A stretch of 64,000 nucleotides of DNA from Microscilla marina ATCC 23134 (GCF_000169175.1 NZ_AAWS01000009.1:62001-126000); one strand, 5' to 3'. Positions 1 to 10,340 are shown, counted from the first letter of the stretch. The notes: a model not told the origin generated them from the letters alone. Numbers and translations: made by a program.

Positions 1-1
1 G

Positions 2-853
2 TTATTAACTGCTATTTTTTGTCAGGGACACTGTTTGTTGGTAGGAGTACCAGGCTTAGCAAAGACACTATTGATTCAAACAATTGCATCAAGTCTTGAG
101 CTTAACTTCAATCGTATTCAGTTTACGCCCGATTTAATGCCTTCAGATATTTTAGGTTCAGAAACCCTTGATCAACAGCGTAATTTTCAGTTTGTACAAG
201 GACCAATATTTTCAAATATTATTTTGGCTGATGAGATCAACCGTACCCCTCCCAAAACTCAAGCAGCTTTGCTAGAGTCTATGCAAGAGTACTCGGTAAC
301 CATTGCTGGTAAACGCTATCAACTTGATCGTCCGTTTTTTGTGTTGGCTACCCAAAACCCCATCGAACAAGAAGGAACTTACCCGTTGCCAGAAGCGCAA
401 CTAGACCGCTTTATGTTCAATATATTTCTTGATTATCCTGATTATCAGGCAGAAGTAGATATTGTAAAACGAACCACAGTAAAAGAAAAACCAGTCGTAA
501 ATAAAGTTTTATCAGGTGAAGAAATTGTAGCATTTCAAGAGTTAGTAAGAAAAGTACCTGTACCTGATAATGTAGTAGAATATGCTGTAAGTTTGGTGCA
601 CAAAACTCGCCCAGGAACAGAAAGGGCAGCTAAAGAAGCCAACGAATACCTTGAATGGGGAGCTGGACCTCGTGCTTCGCAAAACCTGATCTTAGGTGCT
701 AAATGTAACGCTTTACTATCAGGCAAGTATTCACCAGATATAGAAGATATCAAGGCAGTAGCTTATCCCATTTTGCGTCATAGAATTGTGCGTAATTTTA
801 AAGCTGAAGCTGAGGGAGTAACAATAGATAACATTATTGAGAATATGCTATAG
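2..853 (+). CDS. MoxR-family AAA ATPase, 5' end outside window
   Basis: The frame is open from the first bases of the window, so the N-terminus (probably about 40-50 residues) is missing. The visible part starts in the family's usual region before the Walker A motif GVPGLAKT, followed by Walker B (LADEINR) and the sensor segment ATQNPIEQEGT. The C-terminal lid domain is complete. MoxR ATPases act as cytoplasmic chaperone-like ATPases, usually beside DUF58 and VWA-domain genes, in maturation of metalloenzymes or envelope proteins. Here the downstream neighbour is on the opposite strand, so any partner genes must lie upstream of the window. The family call is secure; the substrate is unknown. 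Confidence 0.93.
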   Translation, partial: LLTAIFCQGHCLLVGVPGLAKTLLIQTIASSLELNFNRIQFTPDLMPSDILGSETLDQQRNFQFVQGPIFSNIILADEINRTPPKTQAALLESMQEYSVTIAGKRYQLDRPFFVLATQNPIEQEGTYPLPEAQLDRFMFNIFLDYPDYQAEVDIVKRTTVKEKPVVNKVLSGEEIVAFQELVRKVPVPDNVVEYAVSLVHKTRPGTERAAKEANEYLEWGAGPRASQNLILGAKCNALLSGKYSPDIEDIKAVAYPILRHRIVRNFKAEAEGVTIDNIIENML

Positions 854-917
854 CAAATTAGTACTCCAGACCCTAAATATTTCGAAATAATAGTGCATTC
901 ACTTAGAGGGTGGAGGA

Positions 918-1988
918 TTAGTGTTCAATGGCTTGTGGCTTATTTATATTACTGGATTTAGATTTAGGCTTATGAAAAGATACCAACAAAAAGCTTAAAA
1001 CTGTACATAATGCCAATACACCAAAGAGTAAGAACAAAGCACTGATATGTTTGAGAGAGTATGCCAATAGAATAATACTGAGGTTGGCAAGATACATAAT
1101 AAAGGAGGCTTGCCAGTGGGTGAGCCCTCCATCTACCAATATATGGTGTAAGTGTTTTCTGTCTCCCTGAAAAGGTGACTTCTTATTAAATATTCTAATG
1201 GTGAAAACCCTGAGAGTATCAAATAAAGGAATTATAAGGATACAAAAAGCAAAAACAGGGGTGAAAGAGTTAGAGTATTTTTTTTGTACTTCGGGGTGTT
1301 CTATGAAACTGATACATAGCACTACTGATATACAACCTACCAATAGTGAGCCTGTATCGCCCATAAAAATCTTATTGGCAAAGTTAAATTTTAAAAATGC
1401 CATTAAGCTACCACACAATGCCAATATAAACACAACCCAACCTGTTTCTTGTATTTGATAAAAAAAGAAAGCAAAGGTAAGGCCTACAATAATGCCTACT
1501 CCACCAGTAAGCCCATTAATTCCATCAATTAGGTTAAAAGCATTAATTATTACAATAATAGTAAATAATGAAATGCTAATACTTATCCAATAAGGCAAGG
1601 CTTGTATACCAAATAATCCATACAAACTTGTAAGGCGTATGTTAGCCTTAAATACAAGTATGCCTGCTGAAATAACTTGAGCGATAAACTTTTTACTGGG
1701 GGTTAAGGGGATAACATCGTCTTTGACTCCTGTAAAAAACAGTAAGGTCATAGCGCATAATATATAGTTGAAGCGAGGAATGGTATCAAAATCTATGAAA
1801 AAGGTGCTGGTAATGAGGGTTCCACCAAAAATAGCAATGCCACCTAGTGTTGGAATACCTGTGCTATGTGAAGTTTTGATTTCGCTTGGAAGGTCATAAA
1901 GGTGCTTTTCATCTGCCACTTTTATGATAGATGGAATGCTTAGGTAAGTAATAATTAGAGAGGTAACAAACGTTAAAAAAAGAGTCAT
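918..1988 (-). CDS. WecA/TagO/MraY-like undecaprenyl-phosphate HexNAc-1-P transferase
   Basis: A polytopic membrane protein of 356 residues with about ten hydrophobic segments. It carries the family motifs: the Asp pair at residues 90-91 (VKDDVIPLT), NAFNLIDGING near 149-159, FMGDTGSL near 208-215, and the His-box GDRKHLHH near 280. These enzymes transfer a HexNAc-1-phosphate from a UDP-sugar to undecaprenyl phosphate on the inner face of the cytoplasmic membrane. This starts O-antigen, enterobacterial common antigen or teichoic-acid-type chains. It is the last gene of the minus-strand polysaccharide block. Together with wecB and the WecG/TagA-like gene it could build a ManNAc-GlcNAc-PP-undecaprenol linkage unit (inference). 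It converges on the MoxR gene with only 64 bases between them. Confidence 0.9.
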   Translation of the reverse strand: MTLFLTFVTSLIITYLSIPSIIKVADEKHLYDLPSEIKTSHSTGIPTLGGIAIFGGTLITSTFFIDFDTIPRFNYILCAMTLLFFTGVKDDVIPLTPSKKFIAQVISAGILVFKANIRLTSLYGLFGIQALPYWISISISLFTIIVIINAFNLIDGINGLTGGVGIIVGLTFAFFFYQIQETGWVVFILALCGSLMAFLKFNFANKIFMGDTGSLLVGCISVVLCISFIEHPEVQKKYSNSFTPVFAFCILIIPLFDTLRVFTIRIFNKKSPFQGDRKHLHHILVDGGLTHWQASFIMYLANLSIILLAYSLKHISALFLLFGVLALCTVLSFLLVSFHKPKSKSSNINKPQAIEH

Positions 1989-2207
1989 TAATAAAGTGAA
2001 AATTTATAAATGAATGAAACCAATTACTTGAAGGTAAGGCATCTATATTGGATTGTGAAGTAATATACTTTATATATAATTAAATTTTTAGTGATGGTAT
2101 AAAAAAAAATCGCATCATTATAAGGTAGTTACCATTGTAATGATACGATATTATATGATGATTGGCTAAAAGTAATCAATACTTTTAATGAGCTTTTTTT
2201 CAATCGC

Positions 2208-3596
2208 TTAGTAAGCATTTTTTTCTCCACGAACCATATTAAATACAGTCATAAATATGATTTTAATATCTAAGAATAATGACCAGTTCTCAACATAAAA
2301 AACATCCATTCTTACTCGATTTTTCATTGCAGACACTTCTTTTGTTTCTCCTCTGAAACCTTTGGTTTGTGCCAAGCCTGTAATGCCAGGTTTTACCAAA
2401 TGACGTACCATAAACTTGTCTACTTCCTGAGAATAATATTCTGTGTGTTTGAGCATATGAGGCCTCGGACCAACTACAGACATATCTCCGAGAAAGGTAT
2501 TGATAAATTGAGGTAATTCATCTATGCTCGATTTGCGAAGAAATGCTCCAAGTGGTGTAATTCTACTATCGTTTTTAGTGGCTTGTTTAGAGTCTGAGTC
2601 GTTATTTACCTTCATGGTGCGGAATTTCAAACACCAGAATTCTTTACCATCACGTCCTGTTCTTTTTTGCTTAAAAAATACAGGTCCCTTTGAATCCATT
2701 TTTATTAATATAGCTATAATGGGTATTAGCCAAGAGTGTATACAAATCATGACAAGTGATGAAAATACAATGTCAAAAATTCGTTTCGAGACCTTGCTAA
2801 AAGAATCGTTTAAAGGTTCATGTCTAAATGAAAACACATTTAAACTTCCATATTGTACCGCAAATAGTTTTTGCGCAGTTGTACTGTCTTGTGATGATGA
2901 TAGTAGTTTTACTCTGACCATATTTTGATCACCAAATTTTACCAAATCCTTGACATAGCTTTTATCTATATCTGATACAGAACAGTAAATTTCATCTATA
3001 TTGTTTTCTTTGACATAATTTTTAATATCACAGATTTTGCCTACTACCCCATCCCTTGCTACTTTATTGTCAAAGTACCCCATAAAACGATAACCAAACT
3101 CTGGGTGTTTGTTATATAGCTGAAGCAATGATTGTCCTGAGGAACTAATGCCTGCAATGACATAAGACCTAAAGTTGTACCCTTTAGTGCGATAACTTCG
3201 CAGAAAGTAGATAAAAGATATTCTCCAGGCAATGATTAGTGCGCCAAACAGGGCATAGGTATATACAAGGTGTAAGCGAGAAAAATATACTGCTTTGAGA
3301 AACAGTAAAATAGTAGCTATTGTGGCTATATGTAACCCTAAACCTTTGGCTATTTTTTTGACAATAGCAGCATCAGTAGCCATGCGGTTTTTTTCATGGT
3401 TGTCTAATAATACTGATACAAAAATCCAGATGATATTGAAGAATATCATCAGGAAAAAATAAGGTGTTTGAGTTAGTTTTAGGTTTGCAAATTGATATGC
3501 AAAAGCCCCTATAAAAGATAAATTTAATAAGAGTAAGTCTCCAATTAGATATAATGGGTGGAGAAACTTAGAGTATTGGTGTGTCATGGTTTTCAC
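2208..3596 (-). CDS. WcaJ-type undecaprenyl-phosphate sugar phosphotransferase
   Basis: A 462-residue polyprenyl glycosylphosphotransferase. Hydrophobic helices fill about residues 10-130, a Rossmann-like CoA-binding-type domain follows (about 140-250), and the C-terminal bacterial sugar transferase domain begins at KRIFDIVFSS near 268. This domain carries LKFRTM, ELPQFINTFLGDMSVVGPRP and the GITGLAQ segment. Such proteins load glucose-1-P or galactose-1-P onto undecaprenyl phosphate. The start is ambiguous: GTG at 3596, or ATG at 3587, which would remove three residues. It is the second possible initiating transferase in this block, so either two chains are started here or one of the two enzymes is specialised. 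Confidence 0.92.
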   Translation of the reverse strand: MKTMTHQYSKFLHPLYLIGDLLLLNLSFIGAFAYQFANLKLTQTPYFFLMIFFNIIWIFVSVLLDNHEKNRMATDAAIVKKIAKGLGLHIATIATILLFLKAVYFSRLHLVYTYALFGALIIAWRISFIYFLRSYRTKGYNFRSYVIAGISSSGQSLLQLYNKHPEFGYRFMGYFDNKVARDGVVGKICDIKNYVKENNIDEIYCSVSDIDKSYVKDLVKFGDQNMVRVKLLSSSQDSTTAQKLFAVQYGSLNVFSFRHEPLNDSFSKVSKRIFDIVFSSLVMICIHSWLIPIIAILIKMDSKGPVFFKQKRTGRDGKEFWCLKFRTMKVNNDSDSKQATKNDSRITPLGAFLRKSSIDELPQFINTFLGDMSVVGPRPHMLKHTEYYSQEVDKFMVRHLVKPGITGLAQTKGFRGETKEVSAMKNRVRMDVFYVENWSLFLDIKIIFMTVFNMVRGEKNAY

Positions 3597-3696
3597 TCAT
3601 TTTTATTCTGTATACGCAAATTTAGAACTAAAGGGCTCAATAATCCTAAATTTCCTAAGGTTGCATTTTTCTAAGAGAATATTGTGGTATGGAATA

Positions 3697-4992
3697 TTAT
3701 TTTGTCTTATGCTTATTAACAAAATGAAAAAATAATAAAGAATTAAAAAAAGCATAAAATACAGTGCCTTTTTGAGTGCTAAGCGTAGATTCTGTAAAGC
3801 TCCAAATAATGAAAATTAGTAAAAATAAGAAGTATAAATAGCTACGTCTTTCGTAAATACTGAGGTAAAAAGGAATGAGTAATGCTGATAAAAAAACAAA
3901 AAGACCTATCAGCCCATGTCGCAAAGCTTCTTCTATATACTCATTGTGGGCATTAAAAGAGTCTTTTAAGCTGCCATAATTTTGATTTACATAACAATCA
4001 CCAATGTGTTTTTGAACATCGCCAGTACCCACACCAAAAAACAAAGAGTGGTTACTTTCCAAGAGTATTTTGGCGGCACACCCCCATTGAACCATTCTAA
4101 GATCAAGCGTATTATACTCAGGTTTTGCATCAAATACAGAGGTAACCTTATTATTAATGTCGTTTTTGTAGGCAAAGTATCCTGTTAGGGTTAATGATAC
4201 TAACGCTAATAAAACGGTGGTGAGGTCATAATTTTTACTTAGATAGAAGTTATAAGCAAGGTAAATTACAACAAATAAAAATGATATATATAATGCTGTA
4301 CGGGCTCCAATCAGAATAACAAAAGCGTAAAGGGTTAGTATGCCTGTGATTGATAATAGTTTTATAAATACGGGTATGTGTTTCCAGTCCTTGAGTAGAA
4401 TATATAGAATAGAAAATATGGCAAATATATTATACATGCCTACATACACGGTACCTATAGGGGAAATGCTTTTTAAGAAAGCTGATGATTCTGGAAAAGA
4501 GGGAGCTTGGCCTAGCCAAAAAGTTTGGGTAGTAATAATAAAATAGTAAAGGGTAGTAAGAAGGCAAGATAAGGCAAAGCTGGCGACAATAATATGGATT
4601 TGTTTATTATTAAGTTTGGGTAAAACACCCAACGCAATAGGAAGTATCAAAAGAGATAGTTTGGTTTCTAATTTATATAAAGCATCATGAAAGTTGGTGG
4701 TATAAACTAAACCAATTAGTTGAATGAGATAGAGGCTAATGAATAGATAGAAAAACTGATTGTCTAACAGATTAGTAAACCTTTTCTTGAGTTTTTTTTG
4801 AAAAAAGAGACTTAGACAAAAACTGATAATTAAAATGCTATTGAGTTGTGTGTGCAAAGGAAGAGTAAAAGCAATGCATATCAAAAAAAAGTATGATATG
4901 TTAGATTGCAAGTTGTTTTTGAAAAAAAACGCTAATTTAACTTTAGTGAGTGTATTTGAAGTGATTTTTATATTCATTTTGGTATATGACAC
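3697..4992 (-). CDS. O-antigen ligase/polymerase-like membrane protein (Wzy_C family), copy 1
   Basis: About 430 residues with ten or more hydrophobic helices and a large periplasmic loop that carries the Wzy_C signature: FFGVGTGD, then SFNAHNEYIEEALRHGLIG. Such proteins polymerise O-units or attach O-antigen to lipid A core or to proteins; the sequence does not say which. The frame opens at GTG 4992, but ATG at 4977 is an equally good start. It resembles the gene at 6682-7947 in length, loop position and motif, so the two are probably paralogues. It lies between the initiating transferase and the WecG/TagA-like gene. Confidence 0.85.
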   Translation of the reverse strand: MSYTKMNIKITSNTLTKVKLAFFFKNNLQSNISYFFLICIAFTLPLHTQLNSILIISFCLSLFFQKKLKKRFTNLLDNQFFYLFISLYLIQLIGLVYTTNFHDALYKLETKLSLLILPIALGVLPKLNNKQIHIIVASFALSCLLTTLYYFIITTQTFWLGQAPSFPESSAFLKSISPIGTVYVGMYNIFAIFSILYILLKDWKHIPVFIKLLSITGILTLYAFVILIGARTALYISFLFVVIYLAYNFYLSKNYDLTTVLLALVSLTLTGYFAYKNDINNKVTSVFDAKPEYNTLDLRMVQWGCAAKILLESNHSLFFGVGTGDVQKHIGDCYVNQNYGSLKDSFNAHNEYIEEALRHGLIGLFVFLSALLIPFYLSIYERRSYLYFLFLLIFIIWSFTESTLSTQKGTVFYAFFNSLLFFHFVNKHKTK

Positions 4993-5128
4993 GACTTACA
5001 TTTTTAATAAAATGCTGTATTAGAACGAATTGATAGGTTGAATACAAAAATGATTACAACACCTGTACTTGTAGTTAGGTAAATGAAAAACTAAGCTGTT
5101 CTAAGATTATTTTGTGCAACCTTGAATA

Positions 5129-5899
5129 TTAATTATTTTTTCTTGAAAATTTTTCTGTAAGCACAAGCTTGATGAATTTATAGTTACCAACAGCATATCG
5201 TTTCCATAAACGCCTAGGTTCCTGGATAAGTCTATAAAGCCATTCTAAGCCTCCTTTTTGCATCCACTTTGGTGCACGCTTAACCTTGCCTGCTATTACG
5301 TCAAAACTACCACCTACACCCATTACAAAACTTACGTTAGAGAAAGTCTTACGATATTGATAAAGAAAGTTTTCTTTTTGAGGAGACCCCATACCTACAA
5401 ACAATATATCAGCATTACTTTGAGCAATTTGTTGAGCAATGCTTTCCTCCTCATTTTTTGAAAAATATCCATTTCTATATCCAGCCGAAATTTTTTCACC
5501 ATATTTTTGGGTATAAATCTGAACCACTTTGTTTACGATCTCTTCAGTAGCACCAAAGAAAAATACAGAGTATTTTTTTTCATTGGCTGTAACCATCAAC
5601 TCCTCCATCAAGTCAATTCCTGTGACACGTTCGGGGACAGGCTTTCTTAAAATTTTAGATGCCCAAACTACTGATTGCCCGTCAGCATTGATAATATCAG
5701 CATTTATAACACTATTGTGTAGCTCCTTATCTTCATGCATCATTACTATCTTACCGGCATTTACATCTGTTCTATGTATTTGTTGGTGGTTATCAATAGC
5801 GTGTTCTATTTTGGCTACTGTCTCTTGCAAGGTTAAACAGTCAATTGGAGTAGAAAGAAGATGAACCCTTTGGGTGTTATTGGTTGTACGAGCTTGCAT
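5129..5899 (-). CDS. WecG/TagA/CpsF family glycosyltransferase (GT26)
   Basis: The 256 residues cover the whole GT26 family domain: NADGQSVVWASK near 69-80, ERVTGIDLMEEL near 90-101, FFGATEE, and the end pattern VGMGSPQKENFL, VMGVGGSFDVIAGK, RAPKWMQKGGLEWLYRLIQEP. WecG and TagA transfer ManNAcA or ManNAc from the UDP-sugar to undecaprenyl-PP-GlcNAc at the membrane face. The wecB homologue in the same block would supply UDP-ManNAc, and the WecA-like protein the lipid acceptor, so this is probably the second-sugar transferase. The donor sugar cannot be read from the sequence alone. Confidence 0.93.
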   Translation of the reverse strand: MQARTTNNTQRVHLLSTPIDCLTLQETVAKIEHAIDNHQQIHRTDVNAGKIVMMHEDKELHNSVINADIINADGQSVVWASKILRKPVPERVTGIDLMEELMVTANEKKYSVFFFGATEEIVNKVVQIYTQKYGEKISAGYRNGYFSKNEEESIAQQIAQSNADILFVGMGSPQKENFLYQYRKTFSNVSFVMGVGGSFDVIAGKVKRAPKWMQKGGLEWLYRLIQEPRRLWKRYAVGNYKFIKLVLTEKFSRKNN

Positions 5900-5936
5900 T
5901 TTTTTTTATTAATTTTGAGTGTTCAAAGTTTGGTAT

Positions 5937-6605
5937 TTACCCTTTATTTACAATGTTATGAGCGGTAATTGATTTAGTCATTCCCAAAAACTTTTCTTTA
6001 TAGAATACACTTTCAGGAAAAAGTTGTTTGTATTGTTTTTTTGATAAAAGTTGGATTTCGTCAAGGTATGCATTAGCAGCTTCTTTGGTGTACTTTATAC
6101 CTCGACTAAGGCGAGTCTTAGTAAGAATAAATAGTTGTAGGCTTCTCGGTAAAAATTGAAAGAAGGGTAATAAGTAATGTGGCTCAATAAAAAAGTAGTA
6201 ATTAGGGGTTTGAATATAATGGTAACGCCCTATTCTCCGAACTTCTGATGCCATTTTTTCTTGATTTTGGTACGTGAATAAATGTTCTATTACAGAGTTA
6301 GAGAACACTAAGTCAAAGTGATTATTTTGGTAATTTGAGAGATTAGTAGCATCACCTATAGTACTTTGTATGTTAGAGTAGTCGCTTGGCTCTTTATGAA
6401 GATTTAACAAAGTAATATGGTAATTTGGGTTGTTATGAAATCCACGATTTACCCAAAAGAGTTGTGTACCACCTACGTCAAGAATTTTCATAGGTTTTGG
6501 TAAATTTTTGATTTTACTTTTAAAGAAGTTAAATCGTTTTTCTCTAAACTTATTGCCTAGTGATTTAGGGTTTGCGTAATTTGCTAATTTATCTATTTTT
6601 TGCAT
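5937..6605 (-). CDS. Class I SAM-dependent methyltransferase
   Basis: The frame opens at 6764, inside the end of the upstream ligase gene. The ATG at 6605 (MQKIDKLANYANPKS) is the more credible start and gives 222 residues without overlap. Motif I is IKNLPKPMKILDVGGTQL (glycine-poor: DVGGTQ). An acidic post-I region, IGDATNLSNY, and a motif-IV-like FDLVFSNSVIEHL follow, typical of class I methyltransferases on sugars or lipids. The C-terminal part (VRRIGRYHYIQTPNYYFFIEP) is typical of methyltransferases in glycan clusters. It probably methylates a sugar of the polysaccharide or caps the chain (inference). Confidence 0.8.
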   Translation of the reverse strand: MQKIDKLANYANPKSLGNKFREKRFNFFKSKIKNLPKPMKILDVGGTQLFWVNRGFHNNPNYHITLLNLHKEPSDYSNIQSTIGDATNLSNYQNNHFDLVFSNSVIEHLFTYQNQEKMASEVRRIGRYHYIQTPNYYFFIEPHYLLPFFQFLPRSLQLFILTKTRLSRGIKYTKEAANAYLDEIQLLSKKQYKQLFPESVFYKEKFLGMTKSITAHNIVNKG

Positions 6606-6681
6606 TTGTAGTCTTATATTTACTCTAAGTATACTTTTTGAAAGACAAACTTTGATATAATGATTATTTGTGATTGAAAAA

Positions 6682-7947
6682 TTAGGTAGATGAACCTTGA
6701 ATATCTGATTTGAAGGCAAATATACAACTAAAAAAAGCAAAAAAGACAATTCCTTTGTTTGCATTCATTAGTGACTCGGTGATGCCACAAAGCATAAAGA
6801 GTGTTATAAATGTAAGGTATAGTGCTTTTTTTTGTTTAACAGCTTTGATAATAGGGAGTATAAAACTGAGCATTAGTAGAGTGAATCCAATCAAGCCAAG
6901 ACGAAGCCAGTCTTGGAGGTAAATGTTGTGAGAATTAAAACGATAACCTGCTAATCTTCCCCAGAATTTTTTTTGGTCATAACAAATCACAAGTTGGTCT
7001 TCTGTGTCGCCAGTACCAACACCAAACAAAAAATTTTCATAAATAACTTCAACACTACAACGCCACTTTACAAGCCTCATAGAAAAAGCATTTTGATTGC
7101 TATTGTAATACTGGTAGTCTTTGGCGAAAATTTGTGAAATATTGGTTTCATAGATGATTTTAAAACGATGCTGTAGAATGTCAAATTTCATAATAACAAT
7201 AACAACAATTCCAATGAATAAGCTAGCCAAAGCAATATTGGTAGTTAGTATTTGCTTTTGATAACCAGCGATAAATTGTGTTATAATAATTAATACTATG
7301 CTGATGATAGGCATACGCGCACCCGTGAGAAATATGAATGCTAGAGTATAGATAAATAAAACTATGCTACCAATTTTAGCAAGAGCAGAGGTAGAGTGCC
7401 AAAATTTTTGTAACAAATAAAGGATGATAAATAAGCAAAAACCCATGTACATGGCAATGTAGATGGGGTGCATTTTTATAACAGACGACATGGATAAAAG
7501 GTCGTAAAATAACACCTTGACACCTTGATTTTGCCCAGTAACTTGATATATAGCGTATAATAGCATTGTGCTAGATGCTAAAGTACAGCTAAACACAAAT
7601 GTTTTTAAAATTAAATGGAATTGGGTTTTTGTAAATTGTTTTGTAGTAGAACCCAACACCAAGGGAAATATAAGTAGACTAAGTCTTTTTTCGAGTTCAA
7701 TGGCTCCTTCTGATGTATTATTGGTATATAACATACCTATCAAATGTAAGATATAAAAGCCGATGAAAATCCAAGAAAGGTTATTGGATTTTAGATTTTG
7801 AAGTTTGGCTCTCCATTTTCCTTCCATTATCCAAACAAGCAGCATTAATACAATACTAATGTTATTAGCAAGCATAGAAATAGGTAAGGTAACAGTTACT
7901 AGTAGGATAGTTATAAATAAAAGGTTATCTTGTTTTAGTATGCTCAT
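6682..7947 (-). CDS. O-antigen ligase/polymerase-like membrane protein (Wzy_C family), copy 2
   Basis: A 421-residue polytopic membrane protein starting at an ATG. It has about ten hydrophobic helices and the Wzy_C periplasmic loop FLFGVGTGDTEDQL followed by FNSHNIYLQDWLRLGLIG. The domain layout matches copy 1 at 3697-4992. Candidate roles are Wzy polymerase or WaaL-like ligase for the glycan made in this block. The 3' end overlaps the alternative long reading frame of the methyltransferase but not its preferred start. A long AT-rich gap of 662 bases without a recognisable gene lies upstream. Confidence 0.85.
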   Translation of the reverse strand: MSILKQDNLLFITILLVTVTLPISMLANNISIVLMLLVWIMEGKWRAKLQNLKSNNLSWIFIGFYILHLIGMLYTNNTSEGAIELEKRLSLLIFPLVLGSTTKQFTKTQFHLILKTFVFSCTLASSTMLLYAIYQVTGQNQGVKVLFYDLLSMSSVIKMHPIYIAMYMGFCLFIILYLLQKFWHSTSALAKIGSIVLFIYTLAFIFLTGARMPIISIVLIIITQFIAGYQKQILTTNIALASLFIGIVVIVIMKFDILQHRFKIIYETNISQIFAKDYQYYNSNQNAFSMRLVKWRCSVEVIYENFLFGVGTGDTEDQLVICYDQKKFWGRLAGYRFNSHNIYLQDWLRLGLIGFTLLMLSFILPIIKAVKQKKALYLTFITLFMLCGITESLMNANKGIVFFAFFSCIFAFKSDIQGSST

Positions 7948-8609
7948 TTTGTCAAATAGCTTTGTTGGTGATTTTTAGCCTATGTCTTGAGGTTATAGAG
8001 TTTCTTTTCTAATTTAGTATTGGGTATTAAATTCCTTCTCGTACCTTCAAATTCTTTCACCCTTTAACTTTACTCAAAAAGTATCACGTAGCTAAGGTTC
8101 CTACAGATATTGGAGTTCAAAAAGCGAACTCTAATCAATTTTTCAAGTTCAGGCATTCATTCATAAATAAAATACTTCTAATTTATTTAATCTTCAGTGT
8201 ATGAGAGCCTTCATTATAATTATTATGTTATCCTGCAACTGGGTGACAGGTGGTGAAACTCTAAGAAAGTAGACTATAGTTGTTTTTGGTTCTGAATTTT
8301 TACTTGATTATTTTATCCCTGAGCTGCACCTGAAAAATATGACTATGTCTGGTTTTTAAAGTTTTACAAAGACAAAATAACCTCAATATTATATTTACTC
8401 TTAAGGTATTAGTACTTAGTCAAGCCTGTATTTGTGAACCCTTGTTCCAAATTATATGGTCACTTTTTGTTGTCTAACACAGTAACCTGCGTCAAAACTC
8501 ACACAATATACTTATTGTATGTACAGTGATTTTGTGCCATTCATTCATAATTTACCGCTCATAGAAGCTGTGACTGAGTACTAATTGATACATTAAGTAT
8601 TTGTTGTAT
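7948..8609. other. 662-base gap without recognisable gene
   Basis: This stretch is AT-rich and broken by stops in all frames. I see no tRNA, no terminator with a T-run and no credible coding remnant. A small inverted repeat (GAGTTC, spacer, GAACTC) lies near 8134-8152. It separates the carbamoyltransferase gene from the second ligase-like gene and could hold the promoter for the last part of the block. Confidence 0.4.
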
Positions 8610-10340
8610 TTACGATTGTTTAGTGATTAAAAAATCTCCAATAGCCAAGTATTTTAAGCTGGAATTTTCCATTACATGAAATGCATCTTCTGGAGCATGA
8701 ACTAATGGTAATCCATGTAAATTAAGCGAGGTGTTGAGTACTCCCCCAATATTAGTGATTTTTTTGAACTCATTGATTAGATTCCAATAATCTTGGTTAT
8801 GTTCTTTAGTAACCATTTGGGGTCTTACTGTTTTATCATAAGGGTGTATACCTCCTGCCAATTCTGTATAGGCAATAGGGTTGGTATCATATGTCATGAT
8901 CATGTAATAAGGGTCATTTTTATCTTTATCTTTGTCCCAAGCGAGGTATTTGTCCATGTCATCATCTATGATAGAACTAGCGAATGGCATCCAGAAATCA
9001 CGGTTCTTAATCATTGAATTAATTTCTTTGACAACATCTGGTACATTAGGGTTCGCGATGATTGCTCGATTGCCAAGACTTCTGGCACCAAACTCTTCAC
9101 GTCCCTTAAATCTTGCTATCACAGCTCCTTCTGCTAATATTTCCGCGGCTTTTTTCTCTATATTCTCTTCCTTAGATATGTTGTATTGATGCTTAAAACT
9201 ATAGTTGTCAAAAGCTTGTTGGATTTCACCATTGCTAAAGGAAATGCCAAAATAAACACTGTCAAAAGGTTTTATAGTATGAATACCTTGATGTTTTGTT
9301 GAGAGATAATAACAAATACCGATAGGGTTAGATTCATCACCAGCAGATGGGGTGACAAATATTTTCTCTAATCCGGGTATTTCCATTAGTAGTTTATTAG
9401 CCTTTACATTCATGAAAGTACCACCAGCTAAGGCAACTTTCTTAATACCAGTTTTTTTTATGCAAGCAGTTACCCACTTTACTAAAAACTCTTCAATAAA
9501 AAGCTGTAATCCCCCCATTAGGTGATCAAATCTTTTTAGAAACATGAACTCGTGGAAAAAGTCTAATGCCCCATACATTGAATACCCTTTGGTAAACTCC
9601 CAACTTGTACCATCTTCTGATAGTTCAAACATTTCCCATAATTGGTCGGCAACCTTTCTTGTTCCTTTCTTATCAGCATAAGGAGCCATTCCCATAAGTT
9701 TATATTCATGTTCAAGTGGAACCATTCCATTTAAGAAAGTGAAAATGGCATACATTAGCCCAATAGAGTGGTTTTCATGAACGTCAGAAAGTTTAGTAAT
9801 TTCTCCTTTTTCACCAATATTTACTGTGGCACATACTCTATCACCAGCTCCATCATTGGTTAGCACCAAAACTTTATCATTAAGGTTAGAGTTACCAAAG
9901 TATGCACTTGCTGCATGAGTTAGGTGATGGTTTACAAATTCAATTTTGTCCTGAGTAAAACCAAAATCTACAAGTTTTTTTATACGTTGACTTTTGTTAA
10001 GTTCTTCATAGGGAGCAGCAATTGCTTTGACAGATTTAAGCTTATTTTTAACTTTACTAATGTTAAGGCCTTTTCCTTTACCTATAAGGCTCTTATAGTA
10101 ATCTAAAGTACCTTGACGATTGGTAGGTTTAGGCATATAATCACCATTAAGCCCCACAATATCAATATCACTAGGGGTTAAGCCACTTTTTTCAAGTACT
10201 AGTTTGAGAGAGTGCTCAGGAAACCCTGCCATGTTTTTTTCTCTTGTTATTCGTTCTTCCTGGATTAGATATTCAATTTTACCATCTATTGTTAAGCAAA
10301 CAGACGCATTGTGACCGTCATGTACTCCTAATATTTTCAT
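8610..10340 (-). CDS. NodU/CmcH-family carbamoyltransferase
   Basis: At 576 residues this is the full length of the family. The N-terminal Kae1-like ASKHA domain begins MKILGVHDGHNASVCL, has the metal-binding segment VNHHLTHAASAYFGN (about 135-150) and the nucleotide-site LTNDGAGDR. The C-terminal YrdC-like domain contains GREEFGARSLGNRAIIANP and FWMPFASSI. Relatives such as NodU and TobZ move a carbamoyl group from carbamoyl phosphate, through carbamoyl-AMP, to a sugar hydroxyl. Here it probably carbamoylates a residue of the surface glycan (inference from the neighbours). It starts at ATG, 36 bases after the GT4-type transferase gene. Confidence 0.93.
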   Translation of the reverse strand: MKILGVHDGHNASVCLTIDGKIEYLIQEERITREKNMAGFPEHSLKLVLEKSGLTPSDIDIVGLNGDYMPKPTNRQGTLDYYKSLIGKGKGLNISKVKNKLKSVKAIAAPYEELNKSQRIKKLVDFGFTQDKIEFVNHHLTHAASAYFGNSNLNDKVLVLTNDGAGDRVCATVNIGEKGEITKLSDVHENHSIGLMYAIFTFLNGMVPLEHEYKLMGMAPYADKKGTRKVADQLWEMFELSEDGTSWEFTKGYSMYGALDFFHEFMFLKRFDHLMGGLQLFIEEFLVKWVTACIKKTGIKKVALAGGTFMNVKANKLLMEIPGLEKIFVTPSAGDESNPIGICYYLSTKHQGIHTIKPFDSVYFGISFSNGEIQQAFDNYSFKHQYNISKEENIEKKAAEILAEGAVIARFKGREEFGARSLGNRAIIANPNVPDVVKEINSMIKNRDFWMPFASSIIDDDMDKYLAWDKDKDKNDPYYMIMTYDTNPIAYTELAGGIHPYDKTVRPQMVTKEHNQDYWNLINEFKKITNIGGVLNTSLNLHGLPLVHAPEDAFHVMENSSLKYLAIGDFLITKQS